Notes under the pieces: generated by a model
Database searches by the model: none
Seen by the model: the letters and a program-made list of their open reading frames with translations, nothing else
Told to the model about the DNA's origin: nothing
Assembly: GCA_951640195.1 (NCBI GenBank)
Contig: OX621172.1
Span: 1,426,001-1,490,000 of the forward strand
Reading direction: 5' to 3'
From: Porpolomopsis calyptriformis
Taxonomy: Eukaryota > Basidiomycota > Agaricomycetes > Agaricales > Hygrophoraceae
Length of the DNA stretch: 64,000 bases
Translations under genes and position numbers: made by a program
Shown: in pieces, positions 19,680-29,958 of the stretch
Position numbering within the stretch: the first letter of the stretch is position 1
Layout: every line of letters begins with the position of its first letter

Positions 19680-20488
19680 AGACTATCCACTAGGTATACT
19701 TTTCCTCAACTCTCCAGTAGATATCACCTTCTCTAACCACACATCCAGAAGGGAGGCGTAAGGAATACTGTTCGTTCGGAAACAGCATCCGGTCCCTAGG
19801 TCGCGCCATCATAAACTGGGGGTTGAAGCAGGTGTCCATCTGGGTCAAACCAGTGGTAACGGCCATCCAACTCCCGGGCACGTCACAACCAAGTTTCAGC
19901 CAGCTCCCTACACATCACAGCATTCTCCTCCAGGTCAAGGATCCTTTCGTACTTGGCATCCATCATCGAGCGGTACCCGTTTCGGGCAGCATAGAGTCGG
20001 TCGGCGACGCGATGGATGCGGTGCGAGATGGGGTCTTCGGGGATAGTGGGGGTGGTGACGTCGGATTCGTCCTGGTCTGGTATAACCATCAAAAGTTGGC
20101 GCCCAACTTGGTACGCCTCCAGCCAATCTTCAAGTTGATTCTTCTTGTCGTCAAAATCGCTGTCCTTGTTGAACGTGTACCAGTGACGGTCGTAGTTAAG
20201 TTCGCATCGACGTGCTCCAGAAATAAATGGGACGTAGGTTTCGGGACACCCAGATAGGTGCTCGACCTTGGCAAAGGGGAGCCCTCGATAGTTACGGTTT
20301 CGTCCCGGCTTGTCGATAGTATCGGTACGTCGCTTCGGCTTCTTGAACCGTCGGGTAACCAAGACACTGTCGGACGAGGAAGAGGAGGAAGAAGAATCGG
20401 GGGGGAGGTTGGAGGTAGAAGCAGTGGGATTCCCTCGAGGTGGACGCCTCCCAGTCGACTTGCGAGCATAAAGAACTTGGCGGGGCAT
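19680..20488 (-). CDS. Third ORF of element B with a histone H3-tail-like N-terminus
   Basis: The open frame covers 201 codons (20488 to 19883). It begins MPRQVLYARKSTGRRPPRG, which aligns from its initiator Met, without gaps, to MARTKQTARKSTGGKAPRK of histone H3 and keeps A7-R8-K9-S10-T11-G12 and P16-R17. A Ser/Pro-rich part, a basic patch (TRRFKKPKRRT, a possible nuclear signal) and a mixed alpha-helical region follow. After the stop at 19883 the frame continues to look coding (ELDGRYHWFDPDGHLLQP), so the original protein probably extended to about 19680. The ORF lies 114 bp downstream of pol. Function is unknown; H3 mimicry is my reading of the sequence. Confidence 0.7.
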
Positions 20489-20602
20489 TTCGTGCTTCTT
20501 TTGATGATTGTCGGGAAGGGGAAGTCCTTATAATTGTCGGAGATTGAAAAGGAGAAAAAGAGGCTCAACGATCGTGATGTCGGTAGTATTTGTGAAAGAG
20601 AG
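20489..20602 (-). promoter_or_regulatory. Possible internal promoter of the third ORF, element B
   Basis: On the minus strand TATAAGG (20526-20532) lies about 44 nt before the ATG and is followed by a CT-rich stretch. Spacing and composition match the corresponding gap of element A. Confidence 0.4.
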
Positions 20603-23600
20603 TTAAATCACCGCTTGAATAGACTTTTCATAATTCATTAAGACATCTTTTGCGTGCTTGAGGTTCCATCGTGGTTCCCAGGTGGCTGCCTCTATTGGGT
20701 AGCCTTTCCACTTGATTAGGTATTGTCGGTTCCGTTTTCCTGGGGTGTGATTGAGAATACGTTCCACTTCATACTCGGGCTCTCCTTCGATCACATCTGG
20801 AGGTGGTCGGAGATTGTCATCTTCTCCGATCGGGGGGTGGAGATCGAGATTCTCTTCTAGAGCCTTGAGTAGTGAAACGTGAAACACGGGATGAATCCTC
20901 CATAACAGCGGTAGCTTTAGTTGGTAAGCCACAGGCGATACTTGTTTTAGAATTATAAAAGGTCCGAGCCGGCGGACATCCAGTTTCTTTGCGGGCCGGC
21001 CAGTTTTCAAATTCTTGGCATCAAGCCAGACCCTTTGTCCTTCGTAAAACGTGGGTTCCTTTTGACGTTTTCGATCGGCATAGAGCTTCATTGAGTTAGC
21101 GGTCTTTTGAAGAGACTCTTCAGCATTCTCTCTAGCTCTAGTAAGCTGCACATAAAACTCGTTGGCATCGGGATTTGAGGTTTGGGTTGGAACTGATAAG
21201 GGGGTGTGAGGGTGTCGGCCATATTCAAGCCAGAAGGGGGATTGGTGAGTGGAGGAATGTTCTCGGTTGTTATAAGCGAACTCCGCCGGAGCTAACCAAT
21301 CTTTCCAATCGTCTTGCATGAAGTTAGGGTAGAGCCGTATGTACTGCTCTAACTCTTGATTGGTTCGTTCGGTTTGTCCATCTGTTTGGGGGTGATAGGT
21401 GGTAGAAAGCCCAGAAGTGGTTCCTAGGAGTTCATTCAATGACGTAGCGAACTTCGATGAGAATTGGGTTCCTCGATCAGTAATGATCTTCTCTGGCCAT
21501 CCATGGTGCTTCCAGACATGTTCTTGAAATAGCGCAGCAGTTCCTTTAGCAGACAGGTTTCCAGTTGTTGGGATGAAGTGAGCCCGTTTGGTGAATCTGT
21601 CCACCACAACTAGAATAGCATCGAATCCTTTTGAGTTAGGGAGTTCCACGATAAGATCAGCAGTGATCTGTTGCCACGGTTTAGTAGGAGGGGGTAACGG
21701 TTGGAGAAGTCCAGTAGGTTTCTGTGGATAAACCTTGGTCTATTGACAAGCAAGGCAGGACTTCACGTAATTGGTGATATCTTGTGGGGCACCTTCCCAT
21801 GTGTAATTACGGAGGAGCAATTCCTTCGTCTTCTCAATACCGGGATGGCCACCAGTGGGTGTGTCGTGGGTCAATCGAATAATTTCTGTGCGCAAAGATA
21901 CGTCCTTTGGCACAACTATACGATCTCCAGCATCGCGCACAATGCCATCTACGTGGGTGTATCCGGAAGAGGGATCTTCAATTTTGGCCATGATCTCGAG
22001 AGGTAGGGGGGAATGAAAACAAAGCTTGGATAAAAAGTTGGGGGACGATAAACTGATAATCGCATTGATGAAAAGCGCATTGACAAAAAGTTCTTTTGGC
22101 AGAAGGACCTTGTCCTCCACTTCCTCATAAGACTCCAGGTAATGATCTGGACGTTTGGAGAGTCCATCAGCCTTATTCTTGATTCTAGGCTGGTAACTGA
22201 TTCTGAACCAAAAGCGAGCTAAAAATTCCGACCATCTAGCCTGGCGCCTGGAGAGTTGATGACTGGTCATGAAATATTGGAGGGACTGGTTATCAGTCTT
22301 GATCATAATAGGCTGTCGTGTCCCTTGTAGAAGGTATCTCCATTCATTCAAGGCAGATATGATGGCCAAAAGCTCTTGGTCATGGGTGGGGTAATTTCGT
22401 TCAGCTGGGAGGAGGGTCTTGGAGTAGAAGCCAATGGGATGCCAATCTTCTTCATCATTCTCTTTCTGGGTCAAGACTGCACCCAGTGCAACACCAGAGG
22501 CATCCGTCTCCAGAAGGTAAGGAAGGTCTGGCTTCGGGGTCCTCAAAACAGGAGCAGAGGTAAGCGCATTCTTGAGGGTATCAAAAGCACGTTGTTGCCT
22601 AGGAGTCCAAATCCATTCTTGATCCTTTCGTAGGAGCTCATTAAGAGGACGAGCAATCAGGGAGTAATCCTTGATAAACCTCCGCCAAAAGTTGGCAGTG
22701 CCAAGGAAGGATTGGAGATCTCGTTTCTTCTGGGGGATAGGCCAGGTTCTGATCGCCTCAACCTTCTTGGGGTTAATAGCAATGTGGCCTTTTGAGATCA
22801 TCATCCCCAGATAAATCACTTCCTTTTTCTCAAACTGGCACTTGACGGGTTTGCAGGACAGTTGGTTCTTCTCCATGATCTCTAGAGTTCGTTCCGTCCA
22901 ATAGGTGAGTTCAGTGAGGTCCTTTCCCATGATCAGGATATCGTCAATATAGATATGGACCTGCTTGGAATCGATAACCTCTTTGAAGAGAACGTCGATC
23001 ATTCGTTGGAAGGAGACAGGCGAGTTTCGCATTCCAAAGAACATAACGGTGGGCTCGAACAGCCCTCGTCGAGTGTTGAAGGCTCCTTTCCATTCGGCTC
23101 CTTCTTTGATACGAATATTGTTAAAGCCCCATCGGATATCCATGACTGTGAACAGTTCCGCTTCTGATAACTTGGTCTGTTGAATAATCTCAGAGATGAG
23201 AGGTAAGGGATAGGCGTCTGGGATTGTGTGAGCATTCAGATAGCGATAGTCTTGGATTGGACGTAGTCCAGCATCTTGTCCTTGGGCATTAACTTCTTCA
23301 CCTTTGGCAGCAAAGAAGAAGGAGGCAGCTTGTTTGGAGTTCGATCGTCGTATTCGTCCACTTGCAAGTTGTTCCTCCAGGAATTCATTCAGCTTTCCCT
23401 GTTCGTACTCAGTGAGTTTGTACACCTTTCCGATCTTGGGTCTAAAGGTAGGTTCGAGATCGATCGCATGGTCAAATTCTGGTCGTCGTGGGGGAAGTTC
23501 ATCGAAGGTGGTCTTCATAAACACCTTCCAGTGCCTCCAGTATTTCTTCGGCACATACTTCTTCATATCTTCCTCCACAGTAGTGGGTCTTGCATGGTCT

Positions 23601-24184
23601 CCCAGTGAGACCAATCTGATAATCTTGGCATAGGAGTCGCCATTCAATGTAGAGCCTACTCGTGACACTATCACTCCAGCCTGAGAAGTCTTGGTTGGGG
23701 CCACAGTCTGACGTGAAGTCAGTGTTCCAGCCTTCCAGTCAACCAGGGGATCGTTACGTTTGAGCCACGGGTAGCCGAGGATAACCTGTATCATATCTCC
23801 TAAATTTGTCACTTCCAAATGGGTTCGTTCCCTAGGAAAATCCGGCGTCTCCATCCACAGGTCTACAGCATATTCGATGGGACCTCCTCGGTTGTCTGTC
23901 CCATCTGCGTTCCGCACGGGGATTGGTCCTTCCAATCGATAAAAAGGGATATCGCGCTCCTGCACAAAATTCCAGTTTATAAAGCATCCAGAGGCGCCAG
24001 AGTCTATCAATGCACTGGCGGCAATTCATCTACCAGTGTCTGTGGTTTCCAACCAAAGGGGTATGGTTAAAGCTTCTTCGCTCGAATCAAGTGCACCAAG
24101 AATTTGGGAAATAGATTGCATAGGGGTAGTGGTACACATAGAAAAGGAGTCCGCAACGCATGAGCTATTGTCCGGACTGTTCAA
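20603..24184 (-). pseudogene. pol: Pol polyprotein of element B: protease, RT, RNase H, integrase, chromodomain
   Basis: Entered by a -1 shift at the gag stop, the frame has 1,194 codons and is broken only by TGA (24026-24028, just before the protease) and TAG (21740-21742, in the integrase zinc region, where A has CAA or CAG). Motifs in order are LIDSGASGCF (protease), YIDDILIMGK (RT), LETDASGVALGAVL (RNase H), HDTPTGGHPG with SCLACQ (HHCC zinc), ADLIVELPNSKG, ITDRGTQFSS and QTDGQTERTNQELE (DDE core), RRLGPFIIL, and a chromodomain (EYEVERIL, YLIKWKGYP, ATWEP) with the full aromatic cage. Length and order equal those of element A. The two stops would block a full-length enzyme unless supplied in trans. 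Confidence 0.94.
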
Positions 24185-25602
24185 AAACCCTGTTTCTCCA
24201 AAGCTCTCTTCAGCTCTTCTTTCCTCTTAGGCTCCCAGTTGACGATACCACACTTCTCGAAGTCTTGACGAGAATCTTCATTGGAGTTGACCTCCTCAAT
24301 CGAGGCTGAGGTCTCCAGAACTCGAACGTTTCTTCCTCGACCAGGTTTCTTTCCTCCACAACCTCTAGCTGCTGGGGTGAAGGGGCGGCTTCCAGAACCA
24401 GAAGTACTCGTCCTAGGAGCATTGGGACAAGAACTGGCAAAGTGGCCAAATCGTCCACAGTTGAAACATGCTCCTTTGGGAATTCCTCCTAGTGAAGCAG
24501 GCTTTTCTTCTTGTTTGATTCTGGGGGCAGCAGGGTTGGAATAAGTGGAGGGACCAGCAGGTGGTCCTTGTCGGTAGGGGGTGTTGGTGATGCGGGTGTT
24601 ACGAGTCTGGGGCTTAGAAGATGTTCTAGCCAGGAATTCTCGATGTCGTCTGTCAAGTTCTGCAGCACGAGACTGCCATTCAAAGAGGGTGGTGGGTTGA
24701 CGATCTGAAAGGTAGATCTGTTGCAAAAGGGAGGGGTTGAGTCCGTCTTTATACAAAGTCGTCGAAGCTTCTTGTCCGTATCCAGTATCATGGGCCCATC
24801 GATTGAAATTGATGTTATACTCCTCTGCGCTCTTGTTGAACTGCTTGACGTCCTTGATCTTCAGTTGAGCAGTTGACTTGGGGTCCAAGTCTCCAAAGTC
24901 TCGGGTGAGGGCTTGTTCAAAGACAGCCCAATCGGCACCAACCCAGTTCAACGTTGTGTAAGCATCTACTTGACGCTCAGCCCATGGTTCTGCATTTCCT
25001 CCGATCATAAACGACAAGGCATAGATAATCTTGTCGGCCTCTGAGATTCCTGGTCGTCCCAAATGGTTCAGCTTCACTTGACGCAGGAAATTGCGAAGCT
25101 TGGTGGGATCACCAGAGAATTCGTCAGGAGGGTTCATTTTGATCTTGGCGGGGGCAGGGGCAGGGGCAGGGACAGGGGCAGGGGCAGGGACAGGTTGGGG
25201 GAATGCTGGGGGTGCTTGGAGAGGTTGTGGGAATAGCCCAAGAGGGGCAGGGACAGGTTGGGGGCCTATGAGGTTGGCCATCAATACTTGAAGTTGTTGT
25301 TCGATTCTATGACTCGCTTGCGCTTGGTCTTGTTGGACCTGCAGCAATTGTTGATAATCCTGCTTCATGATCTCAAAGGCTACGCGTGGATCTTCTTCTT
25401 CATCCTCATCATTGTCCTCAGCTCGACCTTTCCCTTTTGAGTGAGAGGGACCCACTTGTTCTTCTTGTTCTTGTTCTTCTTCTTCTTGGGCAGGGTCAAC
25501 CGTCTCGTCGAGGATGGGAGCTGGGGCAGGAGGGAGAGAGCCTTCCTGGGAGAGAGGGATAGCAGGGTGAGGGATAGTGGATGATGAACGAGTCAAAACC
25601 AT
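24181..25602 (-). CDS. gag: Gag of element B, intact
   Basis: The first ATG in frame is at 25602 (MVLTRSSSTIPHP), giving 473 aa; the frame is open a further 16 codons upstream without an ATG. It has a Ser/Pro-rich start, an acidic run, a helical QQDQAQASHRIEQQLQ segment, a Pro-Ala-Val repeat encoded by a GGGGCA microsatellite (about 25150-25195), a capsid-like core (DEFSGDPTKLRNFLRQVKL, then NRWAHDTGYGQEA) and one zinc knuckle CFNCGRFGHFASSC. It ends QGF at a TGA that overlaps the frameshift heptamer. It should assemble particles and bind RNA. Its intactness while pol carries two stops fits a very recent copy. Confidence 0.92.
   Translation of the reverse strand: MVLTRSSSTIPHPAIPLSQEGSLPPAPAPILDETVDPAQEEEEQEQEEQVGPSHSKGKGRAEDNDEDEEEDPRVAFEIMKQDYQQLLQVQQDQAQASHRIEQQLQVLMANLIGPQPVPAPLGLFPQPLQAPPAFPQPVPAPAPVPAPAPAPAKIKMNPPDEFSGDPTKLRNFLRQVKLNHLGRPGISEADKIIYALSFMIGGNAEPWAERQVDAYTTLNWVGADWAVFEQALTRDFGDLDPKSTAQLKIKDVKQFNKSAEEYNINFNRWAHDTGYGQEASTTLYKDGLNPSLLQQIYLSDRQPTTLFEWQSRAAELDRRHREFLARTSSKPQTRNTRITNTPYRQGPPAGPSTYSNPAAPRIKQEEKPASLGGIPKGACFNCGRFGHFASSCPNAPRTSTSGSGSRPFTPAARGCGGKKPGRGRNVRVLETSASIEEVNSNEDSRQDFEKCGIVNWEPKRKEELKRALEKQGF
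24184..24190 (-). promoter_or_regulatory. Candidate -1 frameshift heptamer, gag/pol of element B
   Basis: On the minus strand the gag frame reads CAG-GGT-TTT-TGA. G-GGT-TTT is a standard X-XXY-YYZ slippery site, and slipping back one base continues as TTG-AAC-AGT in the pol frame. It lies directly before the gag stop, as in element A. Confidence 0.7.
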
Positions 25603-25770
25603 TGGTGGAACGGTGGCAGTTGGATATTGGGGGGCTTGACGGGAATACAAGGGGAGAGAGCAAGCCTAATCGATGTTAATGTCTGGGTGGTGAAATTGAT
25701 CTCGTGGGTGAAGACCTTCAGCACTGGCCAGACAGAGTAGGGGTTGTATAGCGTGGAGTGAGCAAGAAGG

Positions 25771-25782
25771 AAGTCTGTTTCT
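25771..25782 (-). promoter_or_regulatory. Self-priming primer-binding site of element B
   Basis: On the minus strand AGAAACAGACTT follows the 5' LTR directly and is perfectly complementary over 12 nt to AAGTCTGTTTCT (25893 to 25882), which starts about 32 nt after the LTR TATA box. This implies Tf1-like self-priming. Confidence 0.8.
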
Positions 25783-26141
25783 TGTTAGACGGCAGTCTAG
25801 GGTTGATCGCAAGGTTTTACTTCAGGCTCTGGGTGTAGGGTTTTAAAGGGTTGGAAGACTACTGATTGGGGTGTTAACGAAAGAAACAGACTTATCCTAA
25901 GTCTATCTACTGCTAGCTTTATATACTAGCTAAGTATGAGTCATATTGACTACGTGTGAGTCGTAACGACTATGGATGAGTCATGTAGATAAGGAGAGTG
26001 ATGGTTGACTAAATATAGATATGGCTTGGTCACCTTGTATTACTAAGCGGAGTTTGGGTGGCTAAGCGGCTATTGGTGTAAACTGTCTGATGTAAATGGG
26101 AATAGACGAGCAAAGGAAAAGGAAAAAATATATCTCTGACA
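25783..26141 (-). repeat. 5' LTR of element B
   Basis: The LTR is 359 bp, identical by eye to the 3' LTR except for one A fewer in the A-run near its left end. Confidence 0.93.
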
Positions 26142-26627
26142 GGGGGATAAAGTGGGGTAAAAGTGAACTGGAAGTGAACTGAACTCCTCACTGGTGAAAA
26201 GGGGGCCCTTTATATATGTTTGAGAACAATGGGCAATGAGAACAATAGGAAATAAGAACAATGGATGAAAGAACAATGAGGAGTTTGAATTGTGACTCAC
26301 TCTGAGTCAGACAATGAGGAGAACAATAGAGGAGATTAATATGAGTCATAGTGACTCAGAGAACAATGGAGTGATGACAGAACAATAGACAAATGGGATA
26401 TAAGTCATTCTGACTCAGAGAACAATGGGGAAGAATGCTATTGTCTATGATAAGATAGCATAGGTAAAGATAGTAGTGTATCTTATCTGAGATAAGATAA
26501 TATGTGAGGGACAGTGATATCTTATCTAAGATAAGATAAGATAAAGGATATTTGAGCCATGGATGCTACTTGCTGAATGCATGATCTTTGGTCAAGTTTG
26601 ATACCAAATCAGTTTGGGATCATGACA
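26142..26627 (-). mobile_element. Family D solo LTR, right part
   Basis: This resumes the LTR interrupted by element B. It contains the AGAACAATGG repeats, TGACTCA/TGAGTCA motifs and the AGATAA array, and ends at GGGATCATGACA before CCTGG of the copia leader. Confidence 0.85.
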
Positions 26628-27236
26628 CCTGGTCCTCACCCAATTTTCACTTCCTGACTTCGAAACTTTGGGGACCATTTTTAGACGCTCCCTTCTGCGC
26701 CTCTACCAATTTACACGTTGCTGGCTTCATTTCCCTTGCCAGGACATCCCAATCAATTATCCACATCACCATTCACTATCTGTGATAGGCCTACCCATCC
26801 CAATCCATCCCAGTCACTGCCAGCTCATCAGTGGGCACTTGTGGACACTTGTGGGTGCTTGTTATCAACTCCATTCATTGTGGCCATCTGTAACAGCCCC
26901 ACTACTCCAAACCACCATTCTGTGATCTGACACATCATTCCTGTGCCCACCAACTCAAATCGCTCTGAATCACTCCGAAATTACTTGTGGACATTAAAGG
27001 CCACATCCGAATCAGGTTCCCTCGCTTATACGCTTACTGCCTTTGCGGATCACCTGGGAGCGCTCCATCATTATTTACTACTCCTATCTACCTCCCAATC
27101 ATTCCCATTCATGTTCCATCGCTTCCATTGCTCCCAGGATGTTGTAATCGCTTCAAGACACTCTAGGACGTGCCCTCTGTCCTCTGGCAAAAATTTGGAC
27201 TCTTGGGACCTCTCTGGACTCTAGGACTTGATCCAT
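26628..27236 (+). other. Copia 5' leader, middle segment (non-coding)
   Basis: It matches, reversed, the leader of the minus-strand copia at about 46005-45395. No ORF of note. It is the untranslated region between primer site and gag and ends where the KDZ transposon begins (GATCCAT/CAGCG). Confidence 0.8.
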
Positions 27237-27454
27237 CAGCGAAAAGTTCAAGTTATGATAAGGGCATATATGGACTTGTAAGATGTATTATGCCCACCAA
27301 TGCTATACACCTGGCAGCAGCACAATAAGTCCTTATAAGGGTCAGTCGAAATCACCAGTGTGTTGTCAACAATACTATACTGGCCATATTTCACCAGACT
27401 TCCGCAATGGATGTCAGTGCTGTCAGTCTGGTCTGCCCCATTATCAATACTTGG

Positions 27455-27710
27455 CCTTGTCGGCAACAACAGGGTGACTGATGTGGTCACCCTTATCGTT
27501 TTCACTGCTAATACTCAGCCTTGTCAGCAATATCAAACTAGCTGACATGGTCATTCTGGCGCTCAATACATGGCCTTGTCAGCAGTACCAGGTTGGGTGA
27601 CATTGTTATCCTGGTGCGTCTCATTATCAATACCTAGCCTTGTCAGCAATACCAGGATGACCGAGATCATTATCCTGGTGCGTCAATACCCACCCTTGTC
27701 AGCCTTATTC
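27455..27710 (+). repeat. Subterminal tandem repeats of the KDZ transposon
   Basis: CCTTGTCAGCAATACC-like units begin at 27455, 27519, 27574, 27638 and 27694, spaced 55-64 bp, with related TTATCCTGGTGCGTC blocks between them. Subterminal repeats of this kind bind transposase in CACTA/En-Spm elements; that role here is inferred. Confidence 0.6.
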
Positions 27711-28039
27711 CAGCTCACCAGTTCTACTAATCACACCAGATGTTTACTGTTTGCGGACCCATGTAAATTAATAAAAATGCAATGCAATTCACTAAAGAAA
27801 ACAGAAGTGGGAGTCCGACAACAATATCACAAACAACAATGTGATTGAACACATGCGATGGTGCAGGGAAACTGAGGTGCGACTAGTTGATCGTCCAATG
27901 AGCACAGCGAATTCCAGCCAGAAGTATTGCGACAACGAGAGTGGAGGGTTTTTTTGCCAAGATTGTGGGTATAGCATGAGTCTAGCCATGCTGATGTTAG
28001 TCTGACGAAACCAATGGTGATCTATGAACATATGGGTAT

Positions 28040-29819
28040 TAACAATTAGTGCAGATACTTGATTTTTGCGGGTGTTGAGCTTCGGTTGAGAATTAGTGGT
28101 GATCTAAGTATGGAATTATTGTTTACGGCGGGAGCCAGTTTTTTTTTGCGTATGACCAGTGCGAGAGGCGACGGATTTGTCAATTGGAGTAGGGGCAATG
28201 AATTCTTGACTATAACCAATAGGAGTGTCGGATCCATCTTGATTGTTAGCTCCATCTTCAGAAGGGATGGGGGATTATTGGGAGCAATCATTCATATTAA
28301 ATTCATGAGTATGACCAGGGTTGGGAGGTTGAACAGGTCCGGGAGGTTCACTGGCGTTTGAAGCCATTCATTCGGCACGCTGGCGCATTAAACATGCTTT
28401 TGCAGTCTCCTGAACTAGTCGGCAGCCTCTTGAGGATGCACTCTGGGCTGTTGATCCAAAAACGTGTCTATCGAATCGCAAAACTAATTAGCCCCAGTAT
28501 CATATATTGTATATACATACTGATTCCACCAGTGTAATGTCTCAACTGTCCAGTCATTGTCGGGAGCTGACTCAAAGACTTTGATGATGTTGTCGAAGAA
28601 TTTCTTGAGGTTGAATGGACCATCTTCCGCAGTCCACGTCTGAGCACTGCTCAGTGTGAAATAGCCCTTGAAATAAGAATACGATGTCAGATCCTGATTG
28701 CTCTGATATTTGCACTCACCTGAACAGCCACGTAGGCAATCGTTTGAGGTGTGATCTTTGTGAGCCCATGTAACTTGGCATTATTTTGTTTAGTGCCTTT
28801 CCCGCCAGGTGTGGATCTGAGAGCTGAAGACAGGGATATAAAGATGTGTCAATACACCTCACAGAGAATACAGTCAGTACACATAGCATAAGAGGAGAGA
28901 ATTCTTACCCGCAAGAGGAATGTCCCACAGAAGAGTCCTACATCGCTATGCACAGAATCGTATGAGACGTTCTCATCGTAGAGAAAGGCTGGCCAGTCTT
29001 CCTTGCAAAAGTCAATCTTGCTGTCACATAAATCTTGCCGGAATCTATAGAAGATATAAGTTTAAAATTGAGATGGCATTTGACTTACTGAACTGGGTTC
29101 CTATCGAAATCCTTCAAGTAATCCATCGGGTAAAGCATGCGCGCCGTCATCAGATGATTGAACCCTCAATCAGATTTTGATTCTGACTTCGGGATTGGGG
29201 GGTCTATGATATCAATATTGGGATTTTGACACATGTATGGAAGGCCATTATGCTTGAGGCTCCCAGAATCATTTGCTCGAGCTTTGCTGGCAGCTTCATT
29301 CATCTGTCAGGATTGAATTTAGTATGATTCCAAACTGACTTTATGCAGACTCACCAGTGTGATTACCTCAGCCAACGACTGTGAGTCCTCAACCTCTAAT
29401 TCTTTTAATCTTTTCCTAAATCCAGGAACAAGTGCTGTAACTGCATCATACGCCTGTAAATATCTGTTCAATTCAGCCCTGGGGGATGAATAATATCAGT
29501 ATGTTAAACCAGACAGATATATCCATGGCATATTACTGAGTTAGTCGAGGAACATCATCATCTTCATTTAAGTCCACTTTGAGTCCCCAATGAAAGACAC
29601 CATCGATATTTAAAAAAGGGTCAATGGATCGTGGAATCCAATGCCCGGTATGGATAAACCCTGTGAGCCTTTCATTTCTGATTTAGATTAGAACTAAATT
29701 TTTCAAAGGGCAATACCACTGAGTGAGACATACCTTTTGATCCATTTCCCTGGGTCCATGACAAGCTGTTCAAGGAGGTCATCAAACATACATTTCGGGG
29801 GAGGGGTGGGGGATGACAT
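28040..29819 (-). pseudogene. DUF6698-like passenger gene with introns, decayed
   Basis: Read on the minus strand from an ATG at 29819 (MSSPTPPPKCMFDDLLEQLV), exon 1 ends at a GTATGT donor (29733). Further exons give GFIHTGHWIPRSIDPF, then YDAVTALVPGFRKRLKELE, PYMCQNPNIDIIDPP, TARMLYPMDYLKDFD, DWPAFLYDENVSYD with LFCGTFLL, and a C-terminal part near 28700-28500 (FNLKKFFDNIIKVFES, then WTVETLHWWN). This series resembles the DUF6698 proteins of mushrooms, which I recall as common near KDZ transposases; the function is unknown. Stops (for example after KSESKSD) and frameshifts suggest it is no longer functional. Family assignment is from memory and not tested. Confidence 0.55.
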
Positions 29820-29958
29820 GGCAGGGATGAAAGGGGGGGGGATGATGGTGGTTGTAGACAGACAGGTTGGGGACGTAAGTTTTGGGGTTTGACACGACTT
29901 GATGCAATTTGGGACACGTGACACAGGAAGCAGAAGTAAACGATTAAAATTCTGCTAA
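29820..29958. promoter_or_regulatory. Shared divergent promoter region in the KDZ transposon
   Basis: About 140 bp separate the start of the minus-strand passenger gene from that of the plus-strand transposase, so both probably used one bidirectional promoter. No clear TATA box was identified. Confidence 0.4.

Larger units (their letters stand above)
19158..26141 (-). mobile_element. Complete Ty3/gypsy chromovirus, element B (6,984 bp)
   Basis: The LTRs (19158-19517 and 25783-26141) differ only by one A in a homopolymer, and a perfect 5-bp duplication GGGGG (19153-19157, 26142-26146) flanks the element inside a family D LTR. Gag is intact; pol has two nonsense codons; a third ORF follows. 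This is the youngest insertion in the window. Confidence 0.96.

Noticed and set aside
19883..20488. A captured, real histone H3 gene
   Set aside because: Only the tail-like first 19 residues resemble H3. There is no histone fold, so this is mimicry or remote derivation of the tail, not a histone gene.
25141..25200. Microsatellite GGGGCA repeat as a separate repeat locus
   Set aside because: It encodes the Pro-Ala-Val run of Gag in element B and is part of the gene, so it was not listed separately.
27455..27710. CRISPR-like array from regularly spaced repeats
   Set aside because: Units are diverged, spacers are themselves related, and the context is a eukaryotic transposon end.
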